A stretch of 64,000 bases of DNA from an uncultured Cellulosilyticum sp. (GCA_934725855.1 CAKVCL010000014.1:21100-85099); one strand, 5' to 3'; shown: positions 51,708-61,425, counted from the first letter of the stretch. Notes: generated by a model from the sequence alone, not told the origin. A program made the numbers and translations.

Positions 51708-53198
51708 TTACTTATTATCTATCACCTTATCATTGATTATAATCTGCTTCACTCTCTTTGTATCAATCAGTTTTCTTTTTGGTGCTTCTCCATTTGAATC
51801 TTCTTCTATTTTTTCCTCATAAGTTATTACATATCCCTTATGCTTTTCATTCTCATCTATGTCAATATTCAATGACGTATTTTCTAAAACAATCTTTTCT
51901 CCTGTATCTAATACTAAAGCAATCTTTAACCAGTGGCTATTATAGTTCCCTACAATTGCTTTCGTCCTTTCTCGGATGGTATGTTCTTTTATTTGTATTC
52001 CTGCTGTTGAGAGGCTAATCTTATCTACATATAGGGTGTACTTTTCATCTTTTATTTTCATTTCAAACGCATAGCCTGGCTCCCATATTTTTACGTTATC
52101 ATTTTCTTGCATTTTAAACGAAACATTCCATTTTCCTTCTTCGATAACTTGTTGCTTTCTATACTCTACCTTAACAACTTTTAAATAAGGAATTTGCTCG
52201 GCTGTAACTTCTGGAAAATAATCTCTTGGCGTATCATTTACTAAGATATTTCGAGATTTATATATTTTTCCTGTTCTAGTGTCCATAATTTCAGTTATTA
52301 TACCAGTTAAATAATTTCCTGTATCACCCCAGTAATCATAATAGTTTCTATACGCCCCTCCATCTTCACTATTTTCAAGTTGCAAAATAATTCCTGGTTT
52401 GTGTTCATCACCTCTGTAAATTCCTTCTGTATCTGCTAAAATTCCTATTCCTAGCAAAGAAATTGTTGGATACTCTTCACTTAATACAATCTTTTTGCTT
52501 TCTGAGTCTTTTTTCTTCAATGCCTCAACAAGTTTTAACGTATCATATCCTGTACTTTTTACAGTTGTTGTAGCACATTTCCCGATTGGAACATCAACGT
52601 TTTTTTCTATCTCTTGTGTTTGCCCTAAATTTGTAATCTCTATATCCAATTCACAGTCTTGTACTAATTTATTAAAGTCTCGAACCTCTACTATATAACT
52701 TAATTTCTTTCCATCTGATGAAAGTACTCTGCTTGCTGGATAACCTGGTATCCAATCTTGCCCATTCATTTTCATATCAAATCCTAAAATCTTTATATCT
52801 TTTGGCCATTCATTTTTTCCTTCATTAATCAAATTTAAAGACATAACTGCATTATATCCCTGATTAATGGCATCATTTACCTCCATTCTAACATTTCCGC
52901 TTTCATAGCCCTGCTCAATAGCTTGTATTTCATCTTCTACATGACTTAAGTTTTCACTATCAAAAAACAAACCTAATCCTAATTTATAATCCATTGCCAT
53001 AACTGAACTTGCGCCAATAATTCCAAGCATAGCTGCCATCATAACAGGCTTAAAGCTAAATTTTTTCTTTGGTTTAGGAGCACTCTTTTCTTCTATTTGG
53101 GCACATGCTCTTCGAATATTTCGTTTCATTTGCTCTGTAAGTTTGATTTCTGATAAACAACCATCTACCTCTTGTTTCAATTCATACCCTCTATCCAC
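51708..53198 (-). CDS. DUF4179-type membrane anti-sigma factor
   Basis: About 496 residues. A cytoplasmic N-terminus (ELKQEVDGCLSEIKLTEQMK) precedes one membrane segment (about 55-75, KPVMMAAMLGIIGASSVMAM). A large extracytoplasmic beta-rich region follows, like DUF4179/DUF5643 proteins paired with ECF sigma factors. It should hold the sigma factor inactive at the membrane until an envelope signal. A longer frame opens at 53246, but AAAAGGAGG lies inside it, nine bases before the GTG at 53196-53198. With that start it overlaps the sigma gene by eight bases. Confidence 0.8.
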   Translation of the reverse strand: MDRGYELKQEVDGCLSEIKLTEQMKRNIRRACAQIEEKSAPKPKKKFSFKPVMMAAMLGIIGASSVMAMDYKLGLGLFFDSENLSHVEDEIQAIEQGYESGNVRMEVNDAINQGYNAVMSLNLINEGKNEWPKDIKILGFDMKMNGQDWIPGYPASRVLSSDGKKLSYIVEVRDFNKLVQDCELDIEITNLGQTQEIEKNVDVPIGKCATTTVKSTGYDTLKLVEALKKKDSESKKIVLSEEYPTISLLGIGILADTEGIYRGDEHKPGIILQLENSEDGGAYRNYYDYWGDTGNYLTGIITEIMDTRTGKIYKSRNILVNDTPRDYFPEVTAEQIPYLKVVKVEYRKQQVIEEGKWNVSFKMQENDNVKIWEPGYAFEMKIKDEKYTLYVDKISLSTAGIQIKEHTIRERTKAIVGNYNSHWLKIALVLDTGEKIVLENTSLNIDIDENEKHKGYVITYEEKIEEDSNGEAPKRKLIDTKRVKQIIINDKVIDNK

Positions 53199-53694
53199 AG
53201 ATGTACTCCTCCTTTTCAAAATTTTCTTTAAGCTTCGTCCTTGCACGTTGCAATCGCATTTTTACACTGCTTTCACTAATTTTAAGGACATCCGCAATTT
53301 CGTTCACCTTTAAGTCTTGATAGTAATAAAGAAGAATTACCTCTCTATACTTGGTCGCTAAATTCATGACCTTCTTAAAAAGCTCAGTATTTTCAATTCT
53401 TCTTTCTATATCATCTTCTACCACATCATATTTTTGTGGTCTTTCTATTCCAATCTGCACTCTTCTAAGCCAATTAGTTCTTAAATAGCCTTTGCAAACA
53501 TTAATCGCAATACTTGTAAGCCAAGTTTTTTCACTGCTTTCTTGTCTAAAGGTATTCATCCATTTATAAGCATTGATAAAAACTTCTTGAGATGCATCTT
53601 CTGCTAGTGTCTTATTTTTTAAGTAAATGTAACACATCCGTACTATATAATCCCCATATGTATTCATCAATCGTTCTAACTCATAATCAAACAC
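53191..53694 (-). CDS. ECF-type RNA polymerase sigma factor
   Basis: The 167-residue protein has sigma region 2 (YIVRMCYIYLKNKTLAEDASQEVFINAYK, WLTSIAINVCKGYLR) and region 4 (REVILLYYYQDLKVNEIADVLKISESSVKMRLQRART). There is no region 3, as usual for group IV sigma factors. Overlap with the anti-sigma gene supports stoichiometric coupling. The secreted protein gene upstream on the same strand, 59 bases away, may share regulation. Confidence 0.92.
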   Translation of the reverse strand: MFDYELERLMNTYGDYIVRMCYIYLKNKTLAEDASQEVFINAYKWMNTFRQESSEKTWLTSIAINVCKGYLRTNWLRRVQIGIERPQKYDVVEDDIERRIENTELFKKVMNLATKYREVILLYYYQDLKVNEIADVLKISESSVKMRLQRARTKLKENFEKEEYICG

Positions 53695-53753
53695 TTTACC
53701 TATTCACCTCCTTTATACTTCACTTTTTTCAAACAATGCCTTTAGTAGTTTAT

Positions 53754-54653
53754 CTATTTTAATGTGTAAGATACTTTTCCATTTCCTTTTTCTGTAGCAA
53801 CACTCGATAAATCTTTACAGAATGGGGTATATTTAGTAAGTTCCTCCATATCTTTAATCTTAAAGATTGCTACCAATCGTCCGTCATCACTACTAGTCAT
53901 AGGTGTCCATTCTAATTCTTTTCCTGTTGTTTTGTTCTTAAAGCCAATTAAACAACACTCTTTATCTCTTTTCATCGTTACTTGAAGTGTACCATTAACA
54001 AAACCAATATTATCTACTAGTGATTTATTTTCTATATCAACTATAGGAACATTTAAATCCTTTACTGGTAAAAATCCCTCTATTTCTTTATTGCGTTCTG
54101 ATTTAATCACATCTGTCACTACAGGTACATTTTTTAATAGTTCTACAAACTCCTCACTAATTTGGGCAACCGCACCTTTATAAACTATATCATTAATTTC
54201 AATATCAATCTTTTTTCCTTTTAATTTATTATAATTGAAAGTTTTTTCTACTCCCTGTTTCCAATTATCTAAAAGTAAAATAAATCTTCCCTTAGCTTTT
54301 GTATCAGATAGCTTTTCCATTTCTGAACCAGTTAATGAAAATTTAAATAGCTTGCCATCAATTGTAACTGTTCCCTTTCCTTGTGGGTATACCACTTCAG
54401 AATTATTAGGAAATCCGCCTTTCCTCTCTACAACAACCTCAATAGCAACCTCTCCCATATCTTGCATGTTCTTTAGTTTCCCAAAGGTAATCGTGGTATC
54501 ACCTATTGTTACTTTTTCATTTATTGCTGCCTTTTCACTTACTACTTCTGCATGCAAAGGTGATGTTATTGGTGTTATCACCCCTAAAGAACCTGCCCCT
54601 ACTAATAAATAAAGTGCAACCTTTTTACAATTCATCATTAATCTTTTACTCAT
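53754..54653 (-). CDS. Secreted protein of unknown function upstream of the sigma operon
   Basis: The 299-residue protein has a signal peptide (KKVALYLLVGAGSLGVITPI, cleavage after SPLHA) and a mature beta-rich domain beginning VTIGDTTITFGKLKNMQDMG. This resembles the outer domains of DUF4179/DUF5643 anti-sigma proteins, though it has no membrane anchor. It might be a soluble relative that modulates the same signal; that is inference from position and style. GGGGAG precedes the ATG. Confidence 0.6.
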   Translation of the reverse strand: MSKRLMMNCKKVALYLLVGAGSLGVITPITSPLHAEVVSEKAAINEKVTIGDTTITFGKLKNMQDMGEVAIEVVVERKGGFPNNSEVVYPQGKGTVTIDGKLFKFSLTGSEMEKLSDTKAKGRFILLLDNWKQGVEKTFNYNKLKGKKIDIEINDIVYKGAVAQISEEFVELLKNVPVVTDVIKSERNKEIEGFLPVKDLNVPIVDIENKSLVDNIGFVNGTLQVTMKRDKECCLIGFKNKTTGKELEWTPMTSSDDGRLVAIFKIKDMEELTKYTPFCKDLSSVATEKGNGKVSYTLK

Positions 54654-54840
54654 TGAAATTTCTCCCCTTTATATAAATTTATTTTTTAATCTTGCTTTTT
54701 CAATGACTTAGATACATGATACAAATAAAAGGTCACACTTTTTTTAAAATTTATTTTATTTTTACAAATTCATCTCATGAATGCAAAACTTAGGCATCAA
54801 TCTAATATGAATCACTCTTTATTTTTAACCATTTATTAAC

Positions 54841-56214
54841 TTATCGATTACTAATTTTATGAGACAGTTCTAATATACTTTCTCGCCTTTCTTGTGGCAT
54901 CTCATTTAAGTATTGCTTTAAGTAATTAAACCACTCTTTGTCTACCTCCACTTCAGACATATCATGGTCATCTACTCGGCATAATGCCCATAGCATCGCT
55001 ATTTCTACATCTTCAAAGCTCTTATAAATCTCTATATACTCCTCTTCAAAAATACAATCTGCTTCAAGTATATCCCTTAAATCCTCCGCATGTTCAACCT
55101 TTTGTTGAATCCAATAGAGCTTGTCTTTTACCGTTTTGCACTCTCTAATTTCTTCAGTCAGTGTTTTAAACTCACTATCTGCTAGTCTATTTCCACCTGC
55201 ATACTCTAGCTTTTCCATATATTCATCTTTAGCAACTATAAACACCTTATCTAAATTATCTTCTTCAAGTCCTACTTCAACCCTTGGCACAAATTTTCCA
55301 ATGGTTTGGAATGTATAAGTTTTCATCTTTAAACTCGTTAAATTAAACTTCTCTAATATTTCTAATGCTTTATCTTTAAAAAGCTTCTCTAATGAGGCTG
55401 TTGGTAAGATTTCTAACGTCTGTTCAAGTTTTTTTAAATCCTCAGGCTCTAGTAATAATCCCTTTTCATCTTTTCCTACAATCAGGCGCCCTATTACATT
55501 CATAAGCACTAAGTCAAATATATTAATAAGAAGATCTCTATACCCTTTATGATAGCCTTCAAGTAAAGCTTCAATCTCTTCTGGCTTAAACTTTATACAC
55601 AAATCATGCTCCATTAATGACTTTTCAATATAGTCCACCATGCAATCTATCCCCACAGCTTCCATTCGATCATTGCTTAAAGGATAGTCGATTGAACATG
55701 GGCACTCATGACTTTCAAACTTTGGAGAATAAAACTTGAAAAATGGTGCTAATCCCTCATCATAAGTATCTCTATAGGCTATATTTTCAGTAGGCAAAAG
55801 ACGAGCTTGGAGTATTTTATATTCCTCTTTCAGTTTTTGATACCTATTTTCTATTAATTCTTGACCTTCCTCAAATAGACTCTTTATCGAATGGCTTTGA
55901 ATAAGTGCAATACTATCGTCCAAATCTTCTAATGCTTTTAATCTAAACCCCAATGTCTCATAAATAGATTCCATTAAAGATTTTGCTTTTTTCTCTTGAA
56001 TGGAACTGCTCTTTCCTGCATTATAAGCCTCTATTTGCTCCGTCCAAAGATTGAGCAGCTCCACTTGTATTCTTTGAAGCGTTTCTTGTGTAATGTAGCC
56101 TTTTTCTACAATCTGGGTAAAAACATTTTCAAAGAAATGGGCTTCATTTTGCCCTTCTACACATATTTTTTGTTTCTTAATAAGTCCTTCTTGATTTTCT
56201 GAAATATTCCCCAT
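54841..56214 (-). CDS. DUF6179-like cytoplasmic protein
   Basis: A 457-residue, strongly acidic, helix-rich protein with no signal or membrane segment. Landmarks: NVFTQIVEKGYITQETLQRI near the N-terminus, YRDTYDEGLAPFFKFYSPKF in the middle and KEWFNYLKQYLNEMPQERRE near the end. It resembles clostridial proteins annotated only as DUF6179, which occur beside DUF6323 genes as here (11 bases apart). No function is known. TAGGAGGAG precedes the ATG. Confidence 0.6.
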   Translation of the reverse strand: MGNISENQEGLIKKQKICVEGQNEAHFFENVFTQIVEKGYITQETLQRIQVELLNLWTEQIEAYNAGKSSSIQEKKAKSLMESIYETLGFRLKALEDLDDSIALIQSHSIKSLFEEGQELIENRYQKLKEEYKILQARLLPTENIAYRDTYDEGLAPFFKFYSPKFESHECPCSIDYPLSNDRMEAVGIDCMVDYIEKSLMEHDLCIKFKPEEIEALLEGYHKGYRDLLINIFDLVLMNVIGRLIVGKDEKGLLLEPEDLKKLEQTLEILPTASLEKLFKDKALEILEKFNLTSLKMKTYTFQTIGKFVPRVEVGLEEDNLDKVFIVAKDEYMEKLEYAGGNRLADSEFKTLTEEIRECKTVKDKLYWIQQKVEHAEDLRDILEADCIFEEEYIEIYKSFEDVEIAMLWALCRVDDHDMSEVEVDKEWFNYLKQYLNEMPQERRESILELSHKISNR

Positions 56215-56225
56215 GTTGACTCCTC

Positions 56226-56729
56226 CTAATATTCGTCCTCTTCATCTTCTACTTGCATTTCTTCATTGTCATTAGTCCACGTTCCATAACGAATATTATG
56301 CGCAATCCTTTCCATCTCTCTTCCTTGTAGCAATTCCATACTCCCCTGACATCGCCCATCAAACAATTCTTCCATTAAATCAATTAAATCCTCATCACTA
56401 ACCTCATCTAATGTTTCATTTTTAAAATAGTAAAAAGTCTCAACGAGTTCACTAACTGTGGTCGCATAATTATCCTGTGAAATATAAGGAGAGGTTTTAA
56501 AATGCTCGATAATCTTATTAATCACGCCGCCACCTATTTCAATTCTTTGATTTGCTTTTAACGCTTCTTGTCTTGTATCAATCAATAGCTCAGCTTCTTG
56601 CTTAGTAAGTGTTAGTTGATACTCAGTCGTTTTTTCATTACATTGCAAAACTTGTGTAATAGCTTGTTCCTTTACTAAAGCCTGTGGCATAAACATATTC
56701 CCTGACATAAAAGGCAAACAATTATTCAT
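56226..56729 (-). CDS. DUF6323-like protein, partner of the DUF6179-like gene
   Basis: The 167-residue protein has the pattern YQLTLTKQEAELLIDTRQEA, then IEIGGGVINKIIEHFKTSPY, FYYFKNETLDEVSDEDLIDL and an acidic tail. This agrees with the DUF6323 family as I recall it. It is first in a two-gene operon with strong AAGGAGG. Conserved pairing across clostridia suggests a joint role, but none is established. Confidence 0.6.
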   Translation of the reverse strand: MNNCLPFMSGNMFMPQALVKEQAITQVLQCNEKTTEYQLTLTKQEAELLIDTRQEALKANQRIEIGGGVINKIIEHFKTSPYISQDNYATTVSELVETFYYFKNETLDEVSDEDLIDLMEELFDGRCQGSMELLQGREMERIAHNIRYGTWTNDNEEMQVEDEEDEY

Positions 56730-56860
56730 TTTGCAAAACCTCCTTTTTCACAAAAAACTATTGACTTTTTATCTTATATATGGTATACTAAAAATAATAT
56801 ATATTCTATAGTGTGTATAGTTTATCATTTGTTTTGCTAAACTTCAAGAGATATTTAAAA

Positions 56861-56911
56861 ATAAACTAAAAAAGTGTCAGCCAATTTTGTGCTGACACTT
56901 TTTTAGTTTAT
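56861..56911. terminator. Strong bidirectional terminator
   Basis: ATAAACTAAAAAAGTGTCAG (56861-56880) and the perfectly complementary 56891-56911 frame a short loop. It closes the EamA transporter gene on the minus strand and insulates the DUF6323 promoter. Confidence 0.88.
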
Positions 56912-56955
56912 GGATATATCACATTTTATTTTTTACTACTTATTCATTTTGCAAT

Positions 56956-57840
56956 CTATTCTCTTTTTATTGCTGCCTTCTTGTTTTTGAGTTTTCCTGT
57001 GTTATATAAAAACATAAATAATGCCATCCCACACACTAACAAGTACCCTATAAAACTATATTGATCTGGTATTTGTCCAAATACAAAAAATCCTATAATT
57101 GCTGAAAATAACACTTGTGAGTAATCAAAGATTGATATTTCTTTAGCTGGCGCATAACAGTATGCAGCTGTAATTCCAAATTGTCCACCTGAAGCTGCAA
57201 GTCCTGCCAAAATTAAATAGATAAATTGTTTAGCACTCATTGGTGTGTAGTTAAAGATTACATATGGTAACACCACTAAGCAAGAAAACATTGAAAAGAA
57301 AAATACAATAAATGGACCTTTCTCTCCTCTTTGCCCTAATGCTCTTACCATTGTATAAGATACCCCTGAAGCAAAACCACCTAATAACCCAATCATAGCT
57401 GGAAATATATCCATACTCCCACTTGGCTTAACAATAAATAAACATCCCACAAATGCCCCTATCACGGAAAGAACTTGAACAAGATTGACTTTTTCTCTTA
57501 GCATAAAGTAGCTCACTATGATTGCAAAAAATGGAGACATCTTATTTAGAATGGTTGCATCAGCTAATACCAAATGATCCACTGCATAGAAATTACACAA
57601 AATACCTATCGTCCCACAAGTTGCCCTAATAAAAAGTAACCCCAAGTTCTTCTTATCCCTTGAAAAATGAACATTATTTTTCTTTAAAATAATCATTGCA
57701 AAAACGAGTGCCGCTATATTCCTAAAAAAGCTTTTTTGTATGGACGGTATATCCCCCGACAGCCTTACAAAGGTTCCCATTATCGAAAAACACAATGCTG
57801 CTATCATAATATAAATAATTCCCTTGTACTTTTCTTTCAT
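56956..57840 (-). CDS. DMT/EamA family transporter
   Basis: The 294-residue protein has ten predicted membrane helices in two EamA repeats. The first starts IIYIMIAALCFSIMGTFVRL, with LVLADATILNKMSPFFAIIVSYF as the end of repeat 1. The second has GLLGGFASGVSYTMVRALG. It resembles drug/metabolite exporters of amino acids or small metabolites; the substrate is not predictable. It has AAAAAGGGG upstream and stands divergent from the XRE operon. Confidence 0.85.
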   Translation of the reverse strand: MKEKYKGIIYIMIAALCFSIMGTFVRLSGDIPSIQKSFFRNIAALVFAMIILKKNNVHFSRDKKNLGLLFIRATCGTIGILCNFYAVDHLVLADATILNKMSPFFAIIVSYFMLREKVNLVQVLSVIGAFVGCLFIVKPSGSMDIFPAMIGLLGGFASGVSYTMVRALGQRGEKGPFIVFFFSMFSCLVVLPYVIFNYTPMSAKQFIYLILAGLAASGGQFGITAAYCYAPAKEISIFDYSQVLFSAIIGFFVFGQIPDQYSFIGYLLVCGMALFMFLYNTGKLKNKKAAIKRE

Positions 57841-57947
57841 TTTTTCCCCTTTTTAGCTTAACTATTTTTATAAACATCTTACTCTTATAAAATCAGCATT
57901 TCAACTGCATTTATTTTAAACTTAACCAGATTATTTAGATTTTACTA

Positions 57948-57999
57948 TTGACTCAAAATGTAAAGCGTACTATACTTCAATTGTAAAGTTAACTATACA
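57948..57999 (+). promoter_or_regulatory. XRE-operon promoter with twin operators
   Basis: TTGACT (57948-57953), 17 bases, TATACT (57971-57976) form a good promoter. TGTAAAGCGTACTATACT (57959-57976, covering the -10) and TGTAAAGTTAACTATACA (57982-57999) are direct copies 23 bases apart. Each is close to a palindrome TGTAwAGTTAACTwTACA. They are likely binding sites for the XRE repressor encoded downstream. Confidence 0.7.
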
Positions 58000-58039
58000 T
58001 TATTCAAAATAATCAATATACATTAGGAGGCAGATTTAT

Positions 58040-58207
58040 ATGTTATGCTCATTACTATTTAAAAATAGTACCACCCTTGAAGATTATAAGTGTGCACTTA
58101 AAAAGAAAATTTTACTTAGTGTTATTGTTATTTACCACACTAAAAAACTATTACGCGATGAAACCAAGCTTCTTAATAAATGGGAGCAGTTTAAACAAGA
58201 TCATTAG
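58040..58207 (+). CDS. Truncated small paralogue of the downstream membrane protein
   Basis: A 55-residue frame, MLCSLLFKNSTTLEDYKCAL..., begins with AGGAGG nine bases upstream. Its first 30 residues align with the start of the protein at 58433 (MICLFSLKNSANLEDFRKSL). Its end (KKLLRDETKLLNKWEQFKQDH) aligns with that protein's middle (RKILKDEALLKKERLKYTDER). The membrane hairpin between them and the whole C-terminal half are missing. It therefore looks like an internally deleted duplicate still in frame and with good translation signals. It may be a relic or a functional soluble variant. Confidence 0.6.
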   Translation: MLCSLLFKNSTTLEDYKCALKKKILLSVIVIYHTKKLLRDETKLLNKWEQFKQDH

Positions 58208-58226
58208 TTAATAAGGAGCCCTTACC

Positions 58227-58436
58227 GTGAAAAATCGTATTCAGGAATTACGCAAAGCAAATAAAATTACACAAAATGAGCTTGCTGAGGCAGTCGATGT
58301 CACTAGACAAACCATTATTTCATTAGAAAATGGAAAATATAATGCGTCCCTTATCCTAGCTCACAAAATTGCTCAATTTTTTAATCTTACTATTGAAGAA
58401 ATATTTATTTTTGACCTTGAGGAGGAAAACCTATGA
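58227..58436 (+). CDS. Small XRE-family repressor
   Basis: The 69-residue helix-turn-helix protein (IQELRKANKITQNELAEAVD, VTRQTIISLENGKYNASL) is of the YgzD/short-Xre type, which pairs with small membrane proteins in Firmicutes. Start GTG at 58227 with AAGGAG upstream. Its stop overlaps the next ATG (ATGA). It probably represses its own promoter through the twin operators at 57959-57999. Confidence 0.88.
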   Translation: MKNRIQELRKANKITQNELAEAVDVTRQTIISLENGKYNASLILAHKIAQFFNLTIEEIFIFDLEEENL

Positions 58437-58912
58437 TTTGCTTATTTTCATTAAAAAACAGTGCCAACTTAGAAGACTTTAGAAAATCATTAACTAGTCA
58501 AATTAAATTACTTATAGGTTTAGAGTTTATCGGCGCTTTTACTTGCCTTCTTTGCCTGCTTTCAGAGTGTACATCACTCTTTAAGGTGTCAGAATATATC
58601 AGTGGGTTTTTACTTGGTTTTGGCATGGCACTTATAGCTATTAGCACCATTAATATTATCCGTAAACGCAAAATCCTTAAAGATGAAGCACTTCTAAAAA
58701 AAGAACGTCTCAAATATACAGATGAACGAAATGTACTTATTAACACACAAGCTACAGAAATTGCAACTTTAGTCCTTCTTTTTACACTATATATTTGCTT
58801 TATTATTTGCCTATTCCTTAATCCTAAAATGGCTATTTTATTAGGTATTCCAATTTTCATTTTTATACTTAGTTTTTCGCTTGCCCGTTACTATTTCAAC
58901 AAAAAGTTTTAA
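58433..58912 (+). CDS. Four-helix membrane protein coupled to the XRE repressor
   Basis: The 159-residue protein has a polar N-terminus, two membrane helices (LLIGLEFIGAFTCLLCLL, GFLLGFGMALIAISTINII), a charged middle with the conserved-looking KKERLKYTDERNVLI, and two more helices. Clostridial membrane proteins of this design (DER-N motif between helix pairs) follow small XRE genes and are of unknown function. Overlapping stop/start with the repressor gives translational coupling. Confidence 0.75.
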   Translation: MICLFSLKNSANLEDFRKSLTSQIKLLIGLEFIGAFTCLLCLLSECTSLFKVSEYISGFLLGFGMALIAISTINIIRKRKILKDEALLKKERLKYTDERNVLINTQATEIATLVLLFTLYICFIICLFLNPKMAILLGIPIFIFILSFSLARYYFNKKF

Positions 58913-59292
58913 CTGAGCTTTGAGGGCATTTTTAGAGATACCAATAAATCTTCTGGCACATCAAATGATAAAAACAAAGCCATACTATTCATATGTTACT
59001 TAAAAGAGTTTCTATGTGCATTTATATAGAAGCTCTTTTTTATTTCCATTATCTTATAACGCTTTTCTTCCTGCCATATTGCATTGAATCCATTGTTATA
59101 TCTCATATTAATAGCATGACTGTCTACTACAATTGATTTCGTTTAGTGTATCTTTTCAAACCAACTTACTCTGCCAAATAAATCTCTATTCACAATTCAA
59201 TACACCTTTTATTTGATCTATATGAAAACTTTACACCAACATGTTAGCATAACACATACTAAAAGGATTTTTCTCATAAAGGAGATAAGCTT
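58913..59292. other. Intergenic region before ftsH
   Basis: A terminator-like hairpin, AAAGAGTTTCTAT...ATAGAAGCTCTTTTTT, lies at 59004-59042 and closes the XRE operon. On the minus strand, 59200-59040 reads RDLFGRVSWFEKI, a stop, then TKSIVVDSHAINMRYNNGFN without a start or SD. It may be a decayed gene fragment of unknown family. The remainder is AT-rich ftsH leader. Confidence 0.4.
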
Positions 59293-61116
59293 ATGCAAGA
59301 ACAAAAAAAGCCTAAAAAGTCTTTAATTTATTATTATAGTATTGCTTTAGTTATTATTATCATCTTAAACTCTTTTGTTTTCCCTTCACTAATGAATAGA
59401 CAGGTTAAAGAAGTAGATTACAATACCTTTCTTGATGAAGTGCAGCAAGGGAAAGTAGACGAAGTGGTTCTTGGTACTAATCAAATCACTTTTTCTATTA
59501 AAGATGCTGATGGTAAAACAGAGCTTTATAAAACAGGCGTTTGGCCAGATGAAGATTTAGTCAATAGATTGCATGAGGCTGGCGTGACTTTTTCAGCTGA
59601 TATACCTGTACAAAGCTCACCTATCTTAGATTTTCTACTAACTTGTATCCTTCCTATAGGATTTTTCTTCTTGATTAGTCAACTGGCTATGAAAGCTTTT
59701 TCAAAGAAAATGGGTGGTATGGGTGGAAACACCATGATGTTTGGTAAATCGGATGCGAAGGTTTATGTCAAAGCTCAAACTGGTAAACGCTTTAAAGATG
59801 TTGCTGGTCAAGACGAAGCCAAAGAAGCCCTTCAAGAAATTGTCGACTTCTTACATGACCCAAATAAATATGCACAAATCGGTGCCAAAATGCCAAAAGG
59901 TGCTTTACTTGTAGGACCTCCTGGTACAGGGAAAACCTTACTTGCACAAGCTGTTGCAGGTGAAGCAGATGTACCTTTCTTCTCTATTTCTGGTTCTGAA
60001 TTTGTTCAGATGTTTGTCGGTATGGGGGCCGCTAAAGTTCGTGACCTCTTTAAACAAGCCAACGAAAAAGCCCCATGTATTGTTTTTATTGATGAAATTG
60101 ATACCATTGGTAAAAAACGTGATGGTGGTTTCGGTGGTGGAAATGATGAGCGTGAACAAACGTTAAATCAACTGCTTACTGAAATGGATGGATTTGATGG
60201 TTGCAAAGGTGTAGTGATTTTAGCAGCAACCAATAGACCTGATTCTCTAGATAAAGCACTTCTTAGACCAGGTCGTTTTGATAGACGTATTCCTGTAGAA
60301 TTGCCTGATTTAACAGGCCGTGAAGCTATTTTAAAAGTTCATGCTAAGAATGTAAAAATTGATAGTGACGTAGACTTTAATGCTATTGCCAGAGCTACTG
60401 CAGGCGCTTCTGGTGCTGAACTAGCTAATATTATTAATGAAGGCGCACTTCGTGCGGTTCGTATGGGACGAGATATTGTAACCCAAGAAGATTTAGAAGA
60501 AAGCGTAGAAGTCATCATCGCTGGTTATCAAAGAAAAGGGTCTGCTATTACTAAGAAAGATAAAGAAATCATTGCATATCATGAGATTGGCCATGCTCTT
60601 GTGGCTGCTAAGCAATCTAATTCAGCACCCGTTCATAAGATTACAATTATTCCTCGTACTTCTGGTGCATTAGGTTACACCATGCAAATTGATGAAAATG
60701 AACGTGTCCTTATGAGTCGTGAAGAAATCATTAGTAAAATCACTACTTTCACAGGTGGACGTGCTGCTGAAGAATTAATCTTTAACTCCATAACAAGTGG
60801 TGCCTCTAATGATATTGAACAAGCCACTAAACTGGCTCGTGCTATGATTACACGCTATGGTATGAGCAAAGATTTTGATATGGTAGCTCTAGAAACTATT
60901 TCTAATCAATACCTTGGTGGGGACACTTCTCTCGCTTGTTCTCCTGAAACAGCTACTGCGATTGATAAAGAAGTTATTGCCACAATTCAAGCAGCACATA
61001 CTAAAGCCATTGAAATTCTTAGAGAAAATTATGATAAACTTCATGAACTAGCTGCTTATTTGCTTGAAAAGGAAACCATTACTGGTGAAGAGTTTATGAA
61101 TATATTAAATAGTTAA
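59293..61116 (+). CDS. ftsH: ATP-dependent zinc metalloprotease FtsH
   Basis: Membrane-anchored AAA protease for quality control and regulator turnover. The 607-residue protein has an N-terminal helix (about 11-30), an extracytoplasmic domain, a second helix (about 110-130) and an AAA domain with Walker [10 protein letters not shown] near 212. Walker B is [12 protein letters not shown], the SRH region is [22 protein letters not shown] and the zinc motif is HEIGH near residue 430. Length is near the usual 600-650 with a short C-terminus. It lies apart from the usual tilS-hpt-ftsH neighbourhood and may be a second copy. AAAGGAG sets the start. Confidence 0.93.
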   Translation: MQEQKKPKKSLIYYYSIALVIIIILNSFVFPSLMNRQVKEVDYNTFLDEVQQGKVDEVVLGTNQITFSIKDADGKTELYKTGVWPDEDLVNRLHEAGVTFSADIPVQSSPILDFLLTCILPIGFFFLISQLAMKAFSKKMGGMGGNTMMFGKSDAKVYVKAQTGKRFKDVAGQDEAKEALQEIVDFLHDPNKYAQIGAKMPKGALLVGPPGTGKTLLAQAVAGEADVPFFSISGSEFVQMFVGMGAAKVRDLFKQANEKAPCIVFIDEIDTIGKKRDGGFGGGNDEREQTLNQLLTEMDGFDGCKGVVILAATNRPDSLDKALLRPGRFDRRIPVELPDLTGREAILKVHAKNVKIDSDVDFNAIARATAGASGAELANIINEGALRAVRMGRDIVTQEDLEESVEVIIAGYQRKGSAITKKDKEIIAYHEIGHALVAAKQSNSAPVHKITIIPRTSGALGYTMQIDENERVLMSREEIISKITTFTGGRAAEELIFNSITSGASNDIEQATKLARAMITRYGMSKDFDMVALETISNQYLGGDTSLACSPETATAIDKEVIATIQAAHTKAIEILRENYDKLHELAAYLLEKETITGEEFMNILNS

Positions 61117-61135
61117 TATTCGTTTATACCTAAGT

Positions 61136-61180
61136 ATCAAGCCCTACATTTCTGGTGTTTTCCAAAATATAGGGCTTGAT
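61136..61180 (+). terminator. ftsH terminator
   Basis: ATCAAGCCCTA (61136-61146) pairs with TAGGGCTTGAT (61170-61180) around a 23-base loop; T-rich sequence follows. Confidence 0.75.
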
Positions 61181-61189
61181 TATTGATTG

Positions 61190-61425
61190 ATTTATAAAAA
61201 TTTTAATAGGTGAGAAGGTATACTATCAATATAGAGTGAAAATGCAATGACAATTACTTTACTTTGTACAATATTCTGATAATTCTGTTGTTGTAATGAT
61301 TTTCTGCCAATATTATATGTAATAATTTCATGCTGACCTTTAATCATTGTTTATACCTGCTGCAATAGATATCCAGAAGCACTTTCACTCATCTTAGGAC
61401 TTCCACAAATCATAGCTATTTTCAC
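61190..61425 (-). pseudogene. NAD(P)H-dependent FMN oxidoreductase remnant
   Basis: From GTG 61423-61425 the minus strand reads MKIAMICGSPKMSESASGYL, LQQV, then a TAA stop, and in the same frame TMIKGQHEIITYNIGRKSLQ onward to VIVIAFSLYIDSIPSHLL. This is the FMN-binding N-terminal half of a flavodoxin-like NAD(P)H oxidoreductase (ICGSPK loop, AFxLYxDSIPSHLL). The C-terminal half is absent. It has one internal stop plus the truncation. Confidence 0.78.

Noticed and set aside
59040..59200. Decayed transposase before ftsH
   Set aside because: A short reading (RVSWFEKI...SHAINMRYNNGF) was noticed, but I cannot match it to a transposase family.
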